Below, in pieces: positions 1 to 9,073 of a stretch of 64,000 bases of DNA (position 1 is the first letter of the stretch; each line of letters starts with the position of its first letter). Below the pieces are notes generated by a model that was not told where the DNA came from, ran no database searches, and saw nothing but the letters and a program-made list of their open reading frames with translations. The stretch comes from Thermoplasmata archaeon. GTDB taxonomy: Archaea > Thermoplasmatota > Thermoplasmata > Thermoplasmatales > Thermoplasmataceae. The stretch is from positions 186,001 to 250,000 of the forward strand of contig JAJZJR010000001.1 in NCBI GenBank assembly GCA_021810045.1, written 5' to 3'. Made by a program: the position numbers and the translations under genes.

Positions 1-69
1 ATAGACCAGAATGCAAAAGTCACTATTGTAGGGAGAGAAGATCTTCTATTAGTGGTAAGGAAATCGTGA
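1..69 (+). CDS. C-terminal end of an NfeD-like membrane protein (partial)
   Basis: An open frame enters from the left edge and stops at TGA 67-69, giving 22 residues that include KVTIVGRED and LLLVVRKS. Short beta-rich tails of this kind end NfeD-type proteins, in which an OB-fold follows membrane helices. Only the tail is visible, so the family is a guess and everything upstream is missing. Confidence 0.4.
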   Translation: MDQNAKVTIVGREDLLLVVRKS

Positions 70-167
70 TGCCTTTCTACTGAAATATGTTTTCAAAAAT
101 GTAATAATTAAAAAAATAGCGTTCTCCATGTGTATTCTTTATATGTTTTCTTAAAATCAAGTAGTAT

Positions 168-1136
168 ATGCCCAAATACATCCTGGGTTTTGATGTTGGA
201 GGAACAAAGATATCTGTAGTTCTTGGTGACGATTCAGGCAAAATACTGGGATCCCAGAGAAAACCTACAGTGAGGCATCTTGGAAGCAAAAGACTTGCAG
301 AAGACCTTGTTAACATGGGACGTTCATTGCTTGACAAATTCGGGCTGAAAAAACCGGATGCTATTGGAGTTATCTTTGCAGGACTTGTAGACTCTGACAG
401 GGGTGTTGTACTTACATCACCAAATATACTTGGATTGAGGAATTTCCCCATAAGCAAGGTTCTTGAGGATGAGTTTGGGACCAAAGTGTATCTGGAGAAT
501 GATGCCACTGCTGCAACCATTGCAGAGAAGATCTTCGGAAATGGCAAGAATCTTGTAAATTTCGTCTACCTCACACTTAGCACCGGTATAGGGGGTGGAG
601 CCTTCGTAGACGGGAAACTGTACCGTGGAGCCCATGGAATGGCTGGAGAATTTGGCCACATGGTAGTAATGTCAAACGGACCTATATGCGGGTGCGGGAG
701 AAGAGGCTGCCTTGAAGCCATCGCAAGTGGAAAGGGCATTGCGAGAAGGGTTGCAGAGAATGTTACTGCAGTGAAAGAATCGGAGCTTTATTCAAAAATA
801 CGCCCCTCGGACATTGATGCCAAGAAAGTTTTCGATTTCAAGAAAAAGGGAGACATGTTTTCCCAGCTTATCATTGAGGAAACAATATATTACCTGGCAG
901 TGGGCATAGTAAACATAATTGACATATTTGACCCAGAAGCAGTGATTATTGGAGGGGGCATTGCAAACGCCGGGGATGAACTGTTCAAGCCTTTGAGGGT
1001 AGCAGTCCAGGAAGAATTCAAGACCATGCAGAGGCCTGTGAAAATTCTTAAGGGGTTGAAGAACGGGCATGATCTGAGCACCATTGCATTGCCCATTTAC
1101 CGCGAATCTCATGAAGTTTCAGCCGGATACAACTGA
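168..1136 (+). CDS. ROK-family sugar kinase, probably ATP-dependent glucokinase
   Basis: This 322-residue protein has the ROK layout. An N-terminal phosphate-binding DVGGTKI lies near residue 10, a LENDATAA segment near 110 carries the catalytic Asp, and the zinc motif CGCGRRGCLE lies near 171-180, followed by an IGGGIAN nucleotide-binding loop near 260. ROK kinases phosphorylate glucose or related hexoses; archaeal members often serve as glucokinases. The ATG start at 168 fits the family length. The sugar specificity cannot be read from the sequence. It stands alone, followed in the same direction by an MFS transporter 56 bases downstream, which could be cotranscribed. Confidence 0.88.
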   Translation: MPKYILGFDVGGTKISVVLGDDSGKILGSQRKPTVRHLGSKRLAEDLVNMGRSLLDKFGLKKPDAIGVIFAGLVDSDRGVVLTSPNILGLRNFPISKVLEDEFGTKVYLENDATAATIAEKIFGNGKNLVNFVYLTLSTGIGGGAFVDGKLYRGAHGMAGEFGHMVVMSNGPICGCGRRGCLEAIASGKGIARRVAENVTAVKESELYSKIRPSDIDAKKVFDFKKKGDMFSQLIIEETIYYLAVGIVNIIDIFDPEAVIIGGGIANAGDELFKPLRVAVQEEFKTMQRPVKILKGLKNGHDLSTIALPIYRESHEVSAGYN

Positions 1137-1192
1137 CTTTTTACAGTTTGTAAACCCAAAACCTTTAGAAATAACATGAAAACAGGTAATTA

Positions 1193-2380
1193 TTGAGCTT
1201 ATGGCATAACAGAAATTTCCTGCTTTACTGTGCCAAAATATCGGCCACTAATCTTGGTTATACACTTTATGTTATCACAGTTCCTGCCTACGCATTCCTG
1301 GTAAGCAGGAGCATTCTCTTCACCGGGATTGTCCTTTTCATTGAGTATGGAATCTATTCGTTGACATTCTTTGCGGGCCCTTTGGTAGACAGGGTTCATG
1401 ACAAGAGATTCATAATTTCGGCTTCTGAAATTGGTATTGGGCTAACTGCCCTGTTTCTTGGGTTAGAAATGCGTTTTGGTCATGGAAACCACTACATCTT
1501 CCTTTTTCTTGTTGGGGTAATAGCGGTGCTTTGGGATATTGCCTGGACTGCAGACCATGCTGTACTACCGTTGATTGTTGGTGATACAGAAATTGGGAAA
1601 GCAAATGGACTTGTCAGCGCACTGGGAAACGGGCATGTAGCTGCAGGACTGGCAATCGGTGGTTTCCTGTTTGCAATCCTTGATCCATTCTATTCTATTG
1701 TTATATATTCTATCTGTCTTTTCTTCACCGGAGCAATAGTGCTTGCCATACCTATGATTGCTGAAACTGGAATTGACAGAAAGAGGACCGGTTTCAAGGA
1801 AGGATGGAGGTATCTGATAGATGAACAGAAGCCCATGGTAGCTCTCTCTGTTGTTATCGCTATCTTTTCAGTGTTTTCTGCCGCCCCTGTTATTGCAGTC
1901 TCGTACCTTTACGCAGCCAGTTCTCCTTTTACATATTCCCTTCTTTTCTCCTTCTATTACATAGGTTCCATGTTTGCCGGACTGGTAATTGCCAGGAAAT
2001 TCCCGGGAAAAAGTGCTGGAATAGTGATATTTGTTTCCTACCTCGTTGCAGGCATTCTGCTATCCATTTCAGTATCAACATTGCTTCCAACATTGATCCT
2101 GATTGTCGTTTGGGCAGTTTTGGGATTCATGTATTCAGTGCATACTCCTATTTTCTCAACCTACCTGCAATCAAAGTCAAGTAAGGGTATGCTGGGAAGG
2201 GTTTCGTCTGACCTGTACACATTCAGGGGAACCGCATCCACTGCCGGAACAATAGTTATTCCACTCCTTGTGACAGTCTACGGGATCCAGGTGTCGTATG
2301 TGTCGTTTGGGATCTTCATGGCAATAATGTCTGTTTGTGCAATGGTTCTCTTGCCGGCGATCAGAACCCTCGCACTTTGA
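1193..2380 (+). CDS. MFS transporter
   Basis: A 395-residue membrane protein with about 12 hydrophobic segments and the charged loop GPLVDRVHDKR near residues 62-72, matching the loop 2-3 signature of major facilitator proteins. The start is TTG at 1193; no nearby ATG preserves the first helix. The substrate is unknown. Its position after a sugar kinase hints at sugar or metabolite transport, but this is only context. Confidence 0.8.
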   Translation: MSLWHNRNFLLYCAKISATNLGYTLYVITVPAYAFLVSRSILFTGIVLFIEYGIYSLTFFAGPLVDRVHDKRFIISASEIGIGLTALFLGLEMRFGHGNHYIFLFLVGVIAVLWDIAWTADHAVLPLIVGDTEIGKANGLVSALGNGHVAAGLAIGGFLFAILDPFYSIVIYSICLFFTGAIVLAIPMIAETGIDRKRTGFKEGWRYLIDEQKPMVALSVVIAIFSVFSAAPVIAVSYLYAASSPFTYSLLFSFYYIGSMFAGLVIARKFPGKSAGIVIFVSYLVAGILLSISVSTLLPTLILIVVWAVLGFMYSVHTPIFSTYLQSKSSKGMLGRVSSDLYTFRGTASTAGTIVIPLLVTVYGIQVSYVSFGIFMAIMSVCAMVLLPAIRTLAL

Positions 2381-2413
2381 GAAGTGACAGGACTACGGGT
2401 TGGAGGAGATATT

Positions 2414-3004
2414 TCATTTGTCCCGGTCGTCGCCCATAAGCTTCCTTATATGCTCATCCTCACTTTTCCTTTTTCTGCCTCTTAAAAAGCCAACAATAAC
2501 CATAACTGCACCCACAGGTATCATTACAGCACCCAGGAATACACCATAAATCGCCGATCCAGTGCTCTGGACACCTGCCGCACCATGATACAGAATATAA
2601 CTGAGCTGGGGTGTACTGTTGTGGAAGGTTACAATGTCATATTGCCCGCTTATGTTTGCATAAAGAGTCGCATTATCTCCGGCAGATACATGGTAAACCG
2701 AAAGGTTGTACTGGTTCTCTGGAGCATGCGGTATCGCAAATGTGCCAATATTTGATTCATTCACCAAACTCAAGTCGGGACTTGGAACAAGGTAGGAATT
2801 CTCTGTAGCATTCAGGTGGAGCACGATCAGGATGCTTTCCTTTCCCATGGTCAGATTGGGTGAAGAGAATTCACCATGTGACATCTGATGAAAACCTTCT
2901 GAAGTGTGGATCTGTGACGATATGGAATATGCGGCGGAGGCTGCGAAAACAACTCCTATAATGATTATCACAAGGCCGGCCATAAAAATAGGATCAGCCT
3001 TCAT
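2414..3004 (-). CDS. Exported or membrane-anchored protein with two transmembrane helices
   Basis: 196 residues from the ATG at 3004; an upstream start at 3028 is possible. An N-terminal hydrophobic helix (MAGLVIIIIGVVFAASAAY) is followed by about 120 polar residues with many N-x-S/T sites (NLT, NAT, NES, NIS, NST), then a second helix and a basic tail (GRKRKSEDE). This suggests a glycosylated outer loop held by two helices. No family is recognised. It converges with the upstream MFS gene. Confidence 0.6.
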   Translation of the reverse strand: MKADPIFMAGLVIIIIGVVFAASAAYSISSQIHTSEGFHQMSHGEFSSPNLTMGKESILIVLHLNATENSYLVPSPDLSLVNESNIGTFAIPHAPENQYNLSVYHVSAGDNATLYANISGQYDIVTFHNSTPQLSYILYHGAAGVQSTGSAIYGVFLGAVMIPVGAVMVIVGFLRGRKRKSEDEHIRKLMGDDRDK

Positions 3005-3228
3005 TTTCCCCTTCCTTTCCACAACCAATTACATGTATCAATTGATATCTTTTTTTCGGAATTCAGTCGGTGATGAAAATTTAACCGGGAAATGCGAAAC
3101 ATAGGATTTTACGAAGGAAATCATCATGTATTGCCGATATGACAGAACCTTCCCGCCCGGTTCCGGCAAAAGAGAAATAAATTAAGAGAGTAGGCAAGAA
3201 TGATTTGCGTAAAAAGGAAAGAATGTCA

Positions 3229-3302
3229 AGCCGCCGACGGGATTCGATCCCGCGACCTCGTGCTTACCAAGCACGCGCTCTACCAGGCTGAGCTACGACG
3301 GC
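3229..3302 (-). tRNA. tRNA-Thr (GGT anticodon)
   Basis: On the minus strand the sequence folds as a full cloverleaf. The acceptor GCCGTCG pairs with CGGCGGC, the D-arm contains TAGCTCAGCCTGGTAGAGC, the anticodon stem CGTGC/GCACG encloses TTGGTAA (anticodon GGT), and the T-arm contains GGGATCGAATCCC. The base after the acceptor is T, as expected for archaeal tRNA-Thr. No intron is seen. Confidence 0.93.
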
Positions 3303-3441
3303 AGCCGTAGGAGATGTCTCCATGGCTATATAATTTTTTTAGCCAATGCACTGATTGCGTTCTTTTATGGTTCATATAGATCGCAAACCAATAATTTTGC
3401 ACCCGGAGATACAACGATATACAAACCTTTGAAACTACTTT

Positions 3442-3462
3442 CTATGTACAATAGCTACATAG
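3442..3462. promoter_or_regulatory. Inverted repeat upstream of mcm
   Basis: CTATGTA and TACATAG form perfect 7-base arms around CAATAGC, about 45 bases before the MCM start. TATA-like gatataca lies near 3416. This could be an operator for a regulator of replication genes; the regulator is not in the window. Confidence 0.4.
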
Positions 3463-3504
3463 GGTAACAAATTCTTTTTTAGTCTGTGAACATGGGATAT
3501 AGCA

Positions 3505-5613
3505 ATGATTGGTTCTCTTCTTGAAGATCCCCAGAAAATACGTGAGGGATGGCTGAGGATTTTCTCCGAGTACGGATATATGGACAATATTAACAGGCTC
3601 AGCACCGTATACCCAGAGGAGAAGTCAATTTACATCAATTTCAAGGACATTTCGGAATTCGGAAGGATTAGCGGTTTTGACCAGGGCCTCGCAGAAAAGC
3701 CGGAGTTATATTTTCAGGTCGGAGAAGAAGTTCTTAGGGAACTTGTTAGACCAGAGAGAGTCCAGGTCTCAAGAATTAACATCCGGCTGATTGATGTCAG
3801 TGATGACCCCAACTTCAGGAAGGATATAAGGCAACTCAGGAGCCCTGATATAGGCAAACTTCTCAGCATAACCGGAATCATAAGGAAGAATACAGAAGTA
3901 CTTCCACGACTACAGAAAGCAGCATTTGTATGCAGCGTGTGTGGAGAACTCACTTATGTAAACCAGGAGAGAGGCAAGCTCGATGAGCCCCAGAAATGCA
4001 GCAATGACCTGGAAAGTGGTATTGACCATCAGAAAGCCAGATTCAAACTGAACCCTGACCTATCTGAATTTGTTGATATCCAGAAAGTGGAACTTCAGGA
4101 AAACCCTGAGACTCTTCAGGGTGGATCACAGCCACAGAGGATCAGTGTCATCATGGAAGACGATGTTACCGGGAAACTTTTCCCTGGGGACCGTGTAACA
4201 GTTGACGGCATTCTGAAAGCTGAACAAAAGAGATCCGGCAATGTAATGCTTACAGAATATGACATTTACTTTTACTCAGTAAACTACAAGAAAGCCAAGG
4301 AACTCGAAGAAATAAATATATCAACTGAAGATGAGCAGGAAATCATCAAGCTCTCGCAGGAGCCAAAAATTATTGACAGATTTTCATCCTCTATAGCACC
4401 GACAATTTACGGCATGGAAATGGTAAAACTTGCCCTTGTTCTGCAGATGTTTGGCGGGGTGAGGAAGTTCATGAAAGATGGCACTTCCATGAGGGGAGAC
4501 ATACATATACTCATGGTAGGAGACCCCGGTACTGCAAAATCCCAGCTTCTGAAATACATGACTGAAATTTCACCACGTGGTGTATTCGCCTTTGGGCGTG
4601 GATCAAGCGCAGCTGGACTGACCGCTGCAGCAGTTAGGGATGATTTTGGAGAAGGAAGATGGACTCTTGAAGCTGGAGCACTGGTTCTTGCTGACAACGG
4701 ATTTGCCGCTATTGATGAACTGGACAAAATGGACGAAAAGGATACAGCTGCAATGCATGAGGCCATGGAACAGCAGACCATAACAGTATCCAAGGCAGGA
4801 ATAATGGCTACCCTTAAATCAAGATGTTCAATTCTTGGAGCTGCTAACCCGAAATTTGGAAGATATGATCAGAACAGGTCCATTGTTGATCAGATAGATT
4901 TCCCTCCTCCACTTTTATCAAGGTTTGATGTGATATTCAAGATTATAGACAAGCCGGACAGAAGCAATGACGAAAGACTTGCCGAACATGTACTTAAAGC
5001 ACATAGAGTGGGAGAAATTTACAGGAGTCTCGAACTTAACGAGATTCTTGAATTTGATGTTCCGGAAGAACAGGATTTTTCTCCACCAATTGACAAGGAA
5101 ACCGTAAGGAAATACGTTTCATATGCAAGAACAAGGATATTTCCACGACTTTCAGATGATGCAATTGGGCTCCTGAAAGATGAATACGTCAAGACCAGAA
5201 ACAGCAGTGCAGATTCCATCCCAATTACTGCAAGACAGCTGGAATCCACTATCAGACTTGCGGAAGCAGCGGCACGTGCAAGACTCTCCCCTATAGTAAC
5301 AGCAGAAGATGCAATACTTGCAAAGAAAGTGGTTGACTATTATCTCAAGGATGTTTCAATGACAAACGGTGAGGTGGATATTGACATATTGTACTCAGGT
5401 ACGAGTTCCAAACAGAGAGGAGACCTTGAAATGGTCTTTGATATCATAAAGGAAATCAAGAAGGAAAGACACAATGCAGAAATTGATGAGGTAGTTGCAA
5501 TGTCAATTTCAAAAGGGCTGACACAGGAAAGGGCCCTTGAAGCCATTTCAAAACTTAAAGCTGCTGGACAGGTATACGAACCTTCCTTCAGAAAACTTGA
5601 TGTGATTAAATGA
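3505..5613 (+). CDS. mcm: Replicative DNA helicase MCM
   Basis: 702 residues, the normal archaeal MCM length, with no intein. The N-terminal DNA-binding part has a zinc-type CSVCGEL segment with further cysteines near residues 142-170. The AAA+ core has Walker A GDPGTAKSQ near 337, Walker B AAIDELDKMDEKD, sensor 1 AANPKFGRYD and the arginine-finger segment LSRFDVIF. A C-terminal winged-helix domain follows (residues about 630-702). MCM forms the hexameric replicative helicase. The stop overlaps the ATG of the next gene (ATGA), showing an operon with the DUF424 and methyltransferase genes. Confidence 0.97.
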   Translation: MIGSLLEDPQKIREGWLRIFSEYGYMDNINRLSTVYPEEKSIYINFKDISEFGRISGFDQGLAEKPELYFQVGEEVLRELVRPERVQVSRINIRLIDVSDDPNFRKDIRQLRSPDIGKLLSITGIIRKNTEVLPRLQKAAFVCSVCGELTYVNQERGKLDEPQKCSNDLESGIDHQKARFKLNPDLSEFVDIQKVELQENPETLQGGSQPQRISVIMEDDVTGKLFPGDRVTVDGILKAEQKRSGNVMLTEYDIYFYSVNYKKAKELEEINISTEDEQEIIKLSQEPKIIDRFSSSIAPTIYGMEMVKLALVLQMFGGVRKFMKDGTSMRGDIHILMVGDPGTAKSQLLKYMTEISPRGVFAFGRGSSAAGLTAAAVRDDFGEGRWTLEAGALVLADNGFAAIDELDKMDEKDTAAMHEAMEQQTITVSKAGIMATLKSRCSILGAANPKFGRYDQNRSIVDQIDFPPPLLSRFDVIFKIIDKPDRSNDERLAEHVLKAHRVGEIYRSLELNEILEFDVPEEQDFSPPIDKETVRKYVSYARTRIFPRLSDDAIGLLKDEYVKTRNSSADSIPITARQLESTIRLAEAAARARLSPIVTAEDAILAKKVVDYYLKDVSMTNGEVDIDILYSGTSSKQRGDLEMVFDIIKEIKKERHNAEIDEVVAMSISKGLTQERALEAISKLKAAGQVYEPSFRKLDVIK

Positions 5614-5918
5614 GTACAGGCATAACAATGAAAATCCAGCATATACAGGGAGAAATACTCCTTGCAGCTGCTGACACAGACTTAGTAAACAGAGATCTTC
5701 GTGAAGGAAAGTTACATCTAAAGGTTGTACCTGAGTTCTATGGAGAAACAAGTGTATCAGATGAGACTTTCCTCTCTTCCATGGGTTTGTGTACCATAGC
5801 TAATCTTGTGGGAAAACATGTTGTTGATCTGGCAATAAGGAATGACTTCATAGACCGTGATAACCTCATATATATAGACCTGGTACCTCATGCCCAGTTT
5901 GCAAGAATAACAGAGTGA
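5610..5918 (+). CDS. DUF424 family protein
   Basis: 102 residues matching the archaeal DUF424 pattern: REGKLHLKV, FYGE, the conserved core TIANLVGKHVVDLAI and the C-terminal YIDLVPHAQFA. Function is unknown; the family is widespread in archaea. ATGA overlap with mcm supports the first ATG, although an internal ATG at 5628 (MKIQH) matches the usual family start better. Confidence 0.85.
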   Translation: MSTGITMKIQHIQGEILLAAADTDLVNRDLREGKLHLKVVPEFYGETSVSDETFLSSMGLCTIANLVGKHVVDLAIRNDFIDRDNLIYIDLVPHAQFARITE

Positions 5919-5923
5919 CGCGT

Positions 5924-6610
5924 ATGACAGAATCTCCTCTAAAGAAAGAGGAAATGGTAAAACAGGTTTTCGAAAACATCCAGGACAGGTATGACCTTCT
6001 TGACAGCATTATTTCCGCTGGAATGGATCAGAGATGGAGAAGATTTGCTCTGGAGAAGCTTGATATTAATGATGCAAATGAAATCCTGGACTGCGGTGCG
6101 GGAACGGGCAAGCTCACAAGAATGATCATTGACAGCTGTCCGGGATGCCGGGTTACTTCTCTGGATATTACACAAAGCATGTTCCGACCTTCCATTTTAC
6201 CGGAAACAAGATTTATTGTGGCCAGTGCTGAAGACATGCCTCTGGAAAGTTCCTCATTCAATGCAGTTGTTTCTGCATACCTGACTCGTAATTTGGGAAA
6301 CGTGGACAATTACTTTAGGGAAGCTTTCCGTGTTCTAAAGAACGGTGGGAGATTTGTGAATCTTGATATCTATAATCCAACACTTCCGGGCTTTTCCACC
6401 CTTTTCAGGATATATTTCTACCACATTGTTCCAGTCATAGGAAATGCCGCAACCCATTCAAAATCATACACATATCTCGCCAATTCGGTGAAAAATTTCC
6501 ATTCGCAGGAAACCATAAAGGAAAAAATAGAAGCTGCAGGCTTTGTCCATACAGGATTTAAGAAAATGATGGGCGGGTCCATAGGGATCCATTGGGGAAC
6601 AAAGCCTTAA
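5924..6610 (+). CDS. UbiE/MenG-like SAM-dependent methyltransferase
   Basis: The protein shows the UbiE opening (MVKQVFENIQDRYDLLDSII then GMDQRWRR), a SAM-binding loop LDCGAGTGKLT, and the YLTRNLGNV segment that corresponds to the FGLRNV signature of menaquinone C-methyltransferases. The likely job is the last methylation of menaquinone. ATG at 5924 is preferred; an in-frame GTG at 5915 overlaps the DUF424 stop. Confidence 0.85.
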   Translation: MTESPLKKEEMVKQVFENIQDRYDLLDSIISAGMDQRWRRFALEKLDINDANEILDCGAGTGKLTRMIIDSCPGCRVTSLDITQSMFRPSILPETRFIVASAEDMPLESSSFNAVVSAYLTRNLGNVDNYFREAFRVLKNGGRFVNLDIYNPTLPGFSTLFRIYFYHIVPVIGNAATHSKSYTYLANSVKNFHSQETIKEKIEAAGFVHTGFKKMMGGSIGIHWGTKP

Positions 6611-6614
6611 GAGT

Positions 6615-6974
6615 TTATGTTAGACTTACTGTCTGGCCCTTTTCGGAAACTGGTTCCACTACTGCAGCAGTACCGTATGCCACAATCTCAGTCATTGTCT
6701 GTGCAATATCGGATGTGTCAAACTTCATGTCGAGAACAGCATTTGCACCAACTTTTGCAGCCTCTTCCTTTAATCTCTCCATTGCTAGATTCCTGGCATC
6801 ATTAAGCATAACAACATATTCCTTGATTTCTCCTCCGGCAATGCTTCTGAGTCCTGCCATGAGATTCCCTCCAAGCCCTCTGCTTCTGACAGTTATTCCC
6901 CAGATTGCTCCTTTTACCCCAGTTACTCTATGACCGGGAACATAGTTTGTTGATACCACAACTACTTCGCTCAT
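6615..6974 (-). CDS. YbjQ/UPF0145 family protein
   Basis: About 119 residues from ATG 6974. The family features VVVSTNYVPGHRV, GAIWGITVRSRGLGGN, and KVGANAVLDMKFDTS are present. Family members form pentameric rings and have been called heavy-metal-binding, but the role is not settled. It converges with the methyltransferase gene, only 4 bases apart. Confidence 0.85.
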   Translation of the reverse strand: MSEVVVVSTNYVPGHRVTGVKGAIWGITVRSRGLGGNLMAGLRSIAGGEIKEYVVMLNDARNLAMERLKEEAAKVGANAVLDMKFDTSDIAQTMTEIVAYGTAAVVEPVSEKGQTVSLT

Positions 6975-7014
6975 ACCGATGTGTATCCAACCAGTCAAAT
7001 ATTAAACTTGGTTG

Positions 7015-7082
7015 TTTACAATATTCTTAATGTCAAAATATAAACACTAATGTTTAAATAAATGCCATTAATGTAAAAATTA
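7015..7082 (+). promoter_or_regulatory. Promoter region of the trp operon
   Basis: An A/T-rich stretch with TATA-like TTTAAATAA at about 7051 sits 30 bases before the trpB ATG, so the message is probably leaderless. The box is flanked by ACTAATG and CCATTAATG, which form an imperfect inverted repeat and could bind a tryptophan-responsive repressor. That last point is inference. Confidence 0.5.
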
Positions 7083-8330
7083 ATGCTTTCAACACAGGAT
7101 TCATCCATAATACCGAATGAATGGTACAATATCGTACCCGATCTTCCAAAACAGCTACCTCCGCCAGTAGACCGTGATGAGAAGAAATCCTCGATTCAGC
7201 TCCTGAACCAGATTTTGCCAAAAGCAATCCTGAAACAGGAATTTACTTTCCAGAAATATACAAAGATTCCTGAGGAAGTTCAGGAGATATATGCACAGAT
7301 AGGCAGGCCTACGCCATTATTCAGGGCTAAGGGTCTTGAAAAGGCTCTTGACTACAACGGAAAAATTCTATTGAAATACGAGGGGGCTACTATCACCGGG
7401 TCCCATAAAATTAACACTGCCATCCCGCAGGCTTTTTACACCAGAGAAGAAGGTTCCACGGGTGTTGTCACAGAAACGGGGGCTGGACAGTGGGGTACCG
7501 CTACAACCGTCGCTGCCTCTCTTGCGGGGATTACATCCAAGATATTCATGGTTAAAATAAGCTTCAACCAGAAACCTCTCAGGAAACAGATAATTGAGCT
7601 TTACGGAGGAGAGATTGTCCCAAGTCCTTCAAGAGAAACGAAATTTGGAACAGAAATCCTGTCCAGGAATCCTGATCACCCCGGAACTCTCGGAATAGCA
7701 ATCAGCGAAGCTGTTGAGTATGCCCTTGAACATGATCTGAAATACATGCTGGGCAGTGTCTTTAACTCAGTTCTCACTCACCAGAGCGTAATAGGCCTGG
7801 AAACAGAAAAACAGCTTGAAATACTCGGAGAAGAACCTGATGTCCTTATCGGCTGTGTTGGAGGAGGAAGCAACTTTGGGGGTTTTGTCTTTCCTTTGAT
7901 GAGGAAATTCAAAGAAACAAAAATCTATGCATCCACTGCTTCAGAGGTACCTAAGTTTAGCAAAGGAGAATACAAATATGATTTTGTGGACACCGCCAAG
8001 ATACTCCCATCCATCAAGATGTATTCACTTGGGTCCGATTATGTGCCCGAAAAGATATATGCAGGCGGACTCAGGTACCATGGTGCTGCTCCTTCATTGT
8101 CAATGCTGGTGAATTCCGGAAGAATAAATTCCAGTGACATGCCGGAAGACAAAGTGATTGATGCCTTGAAGCTCTTTGCCAGAACACAGGGAATCGTAGC
8201 TGCTCCTGAATCAGGCCATGCAATTGCTACTGCAATAGATTATGTGAAAAATAACACGGATCAAAAAGAGACCATTTTGGTCAACGTAAGTGGCCATGGG
8301 CTCATGGATATGTCAATTTTCCAGAGGTGA
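7083..8330 (+). CDS. trpB: Tryptophan synthase beta chain, TrpB2 type
   Basis: 415 residues, longer than ordinary TrpB and typical of the TrpB2 class. PLP-binding Lys lies in GSHKINTA near residue 114, and the phosphate-gripping GCVGGGSNFGG is near 260. The N-terminal extension with IVPDLPKQLPPPV is TrpB2-like. It condenses indole with serine. Here it is the only trpB in the window and is directly followed by trpA, so it probably acts in the main pathway. Confidence 0.95.
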   Translation: MLSTQDSSIIPNEWYNIVPDLPKQLPPPVDRDEKKSSIQLLNQILPKAILKQEFTFQKYTKIPEEVQEIYAQIGRPTPLFRAKGLEKALDYNGKILLKYEGATITGSHKINTAIPQAFYTREEGSTGVVTETGAGQWGTATTVAASLAGITSKIFMVKISFNQKPLRKQIIELYGGEIVPSPSRETKFGTEILSRNPDHPGTLGIAISEAVEYALEHDLKYMLGSVFNSVLTHQSVIGLETEKQLEILGEEPDVLIGCVGGGSNFGGFVFPLMRKFKETKIYASTASEVPKFSKGEYKYDFVDTAKILPSIKMYSLGSDYVPEKIYAGGLRYHGAAPSLSMLVNSGRINSSDMPEDKVIDALKLFARTQGIVAAPESGHAIATAIDYVKNNTDQKETILVNVSGHGLMDMSIFQR

Positions 8331-8335
8331 ATCAA

Positions 8336-9073
8336 ATGAAACCTCTAATCCTCTATTTTACTGCCGATTTCCCTTCATATGAAATCCTGAAGAGATTTCT
8401 TGAGGAAGTGGATCCTGAAATTGTAAAATATGTTGAAATAGGAATTCCAGAGATCAATCCTCTTTATGATGGACCCACAATAAAAGCCACCCACTCAATG
8501 GCCTTGAAAAATTTCCAACGGGAACATCTCAGGCAATTTGCAGAAATCCTGATCAAGAAGGGTATCAGAGTATTTGCCCTGAGTTACTACGACCGGATAA
8601 ACAAAGAAGGAACCAATTTTATACATTATCTCAAAGACAGTAAGTTCAGTGGCATTATCATACCTGATCTTCTTACAGATTACTCAGAAGAGAGTGAACG
8701 TATTATCCCTGAAATTGAGGAAAATTTCAGTTTTATCCCGTTTTTCAACCCAGCGACACCTGACACTGTTATTCAGGAGGTCTCATCCAAGACAAGTTCG
8801 TGGATATACTATGGCCTTCAACCATCTACGGGCATAGATATCCCCTTTGACCTTAACGAGGTTTCCAGGAGGATTCTTGACCTTGTTGCAAACAGGGAAA
8901 TCAATTTTGGGTTTGGAATACGCACCATAGAACAGATAAAGGAAATCCTGGGTCTCGGCAGCAGCGGCGTTGCTATTGGAAGCCTTATGGTTCAGTATTT
9001 GAAAGATAATGATATGGAAGGTTTCAGGAATTTTCAGAATTCAGTGAGGGGGGTTTATCTCAATGCAGAGTGA
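8336..9073 (+). CDS. trpA: Tryptophan synthase alpha chain
   Basis: About 245 residues of TIM-barrel type. EIGIPEINPLYDGPTI near the N-terminus carries the catalytic Glu and the conserved Asp of TrpA, slightly altered from EIGVPFSDPLADGP. FGFGIRT and GVAIGS form the phosphate site at the C-terminus. ATG 8336 follows the GAGGTGA ribosome site that overlaps the trpB stop; a GTG at 8327 also exists. It cleaves indole-glycerol phosphate to indole. Confidence 0.93.
   Translation: MKPLILYFTADFPSYEILKRFLEEVDPEIVKYVEIGIPEINPLYDGPTIKATHSMALKNFQREHLRQFAEILIKKGIRVFALSYYDRINKEGTNFIHYLKDSKFSGIIIPDLLTDYSEESERIIPEIEENFSFIPFFNPATPDTVIQEVSSKTSSWIYYGLQPSTGIDIPFDLNEVSRRILDLVANREINFGFGIRTIEQIKEILGLGSSGVAIGSLMVQYLKDNDMEGFRNFQNSVRGVYLNAE

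Noticed and set aside
3029-3228. A gene between the membrane protein and tRNA-Thr
   Set aside because: No frame with a start and plausible composition; only A/T-rich sequence.
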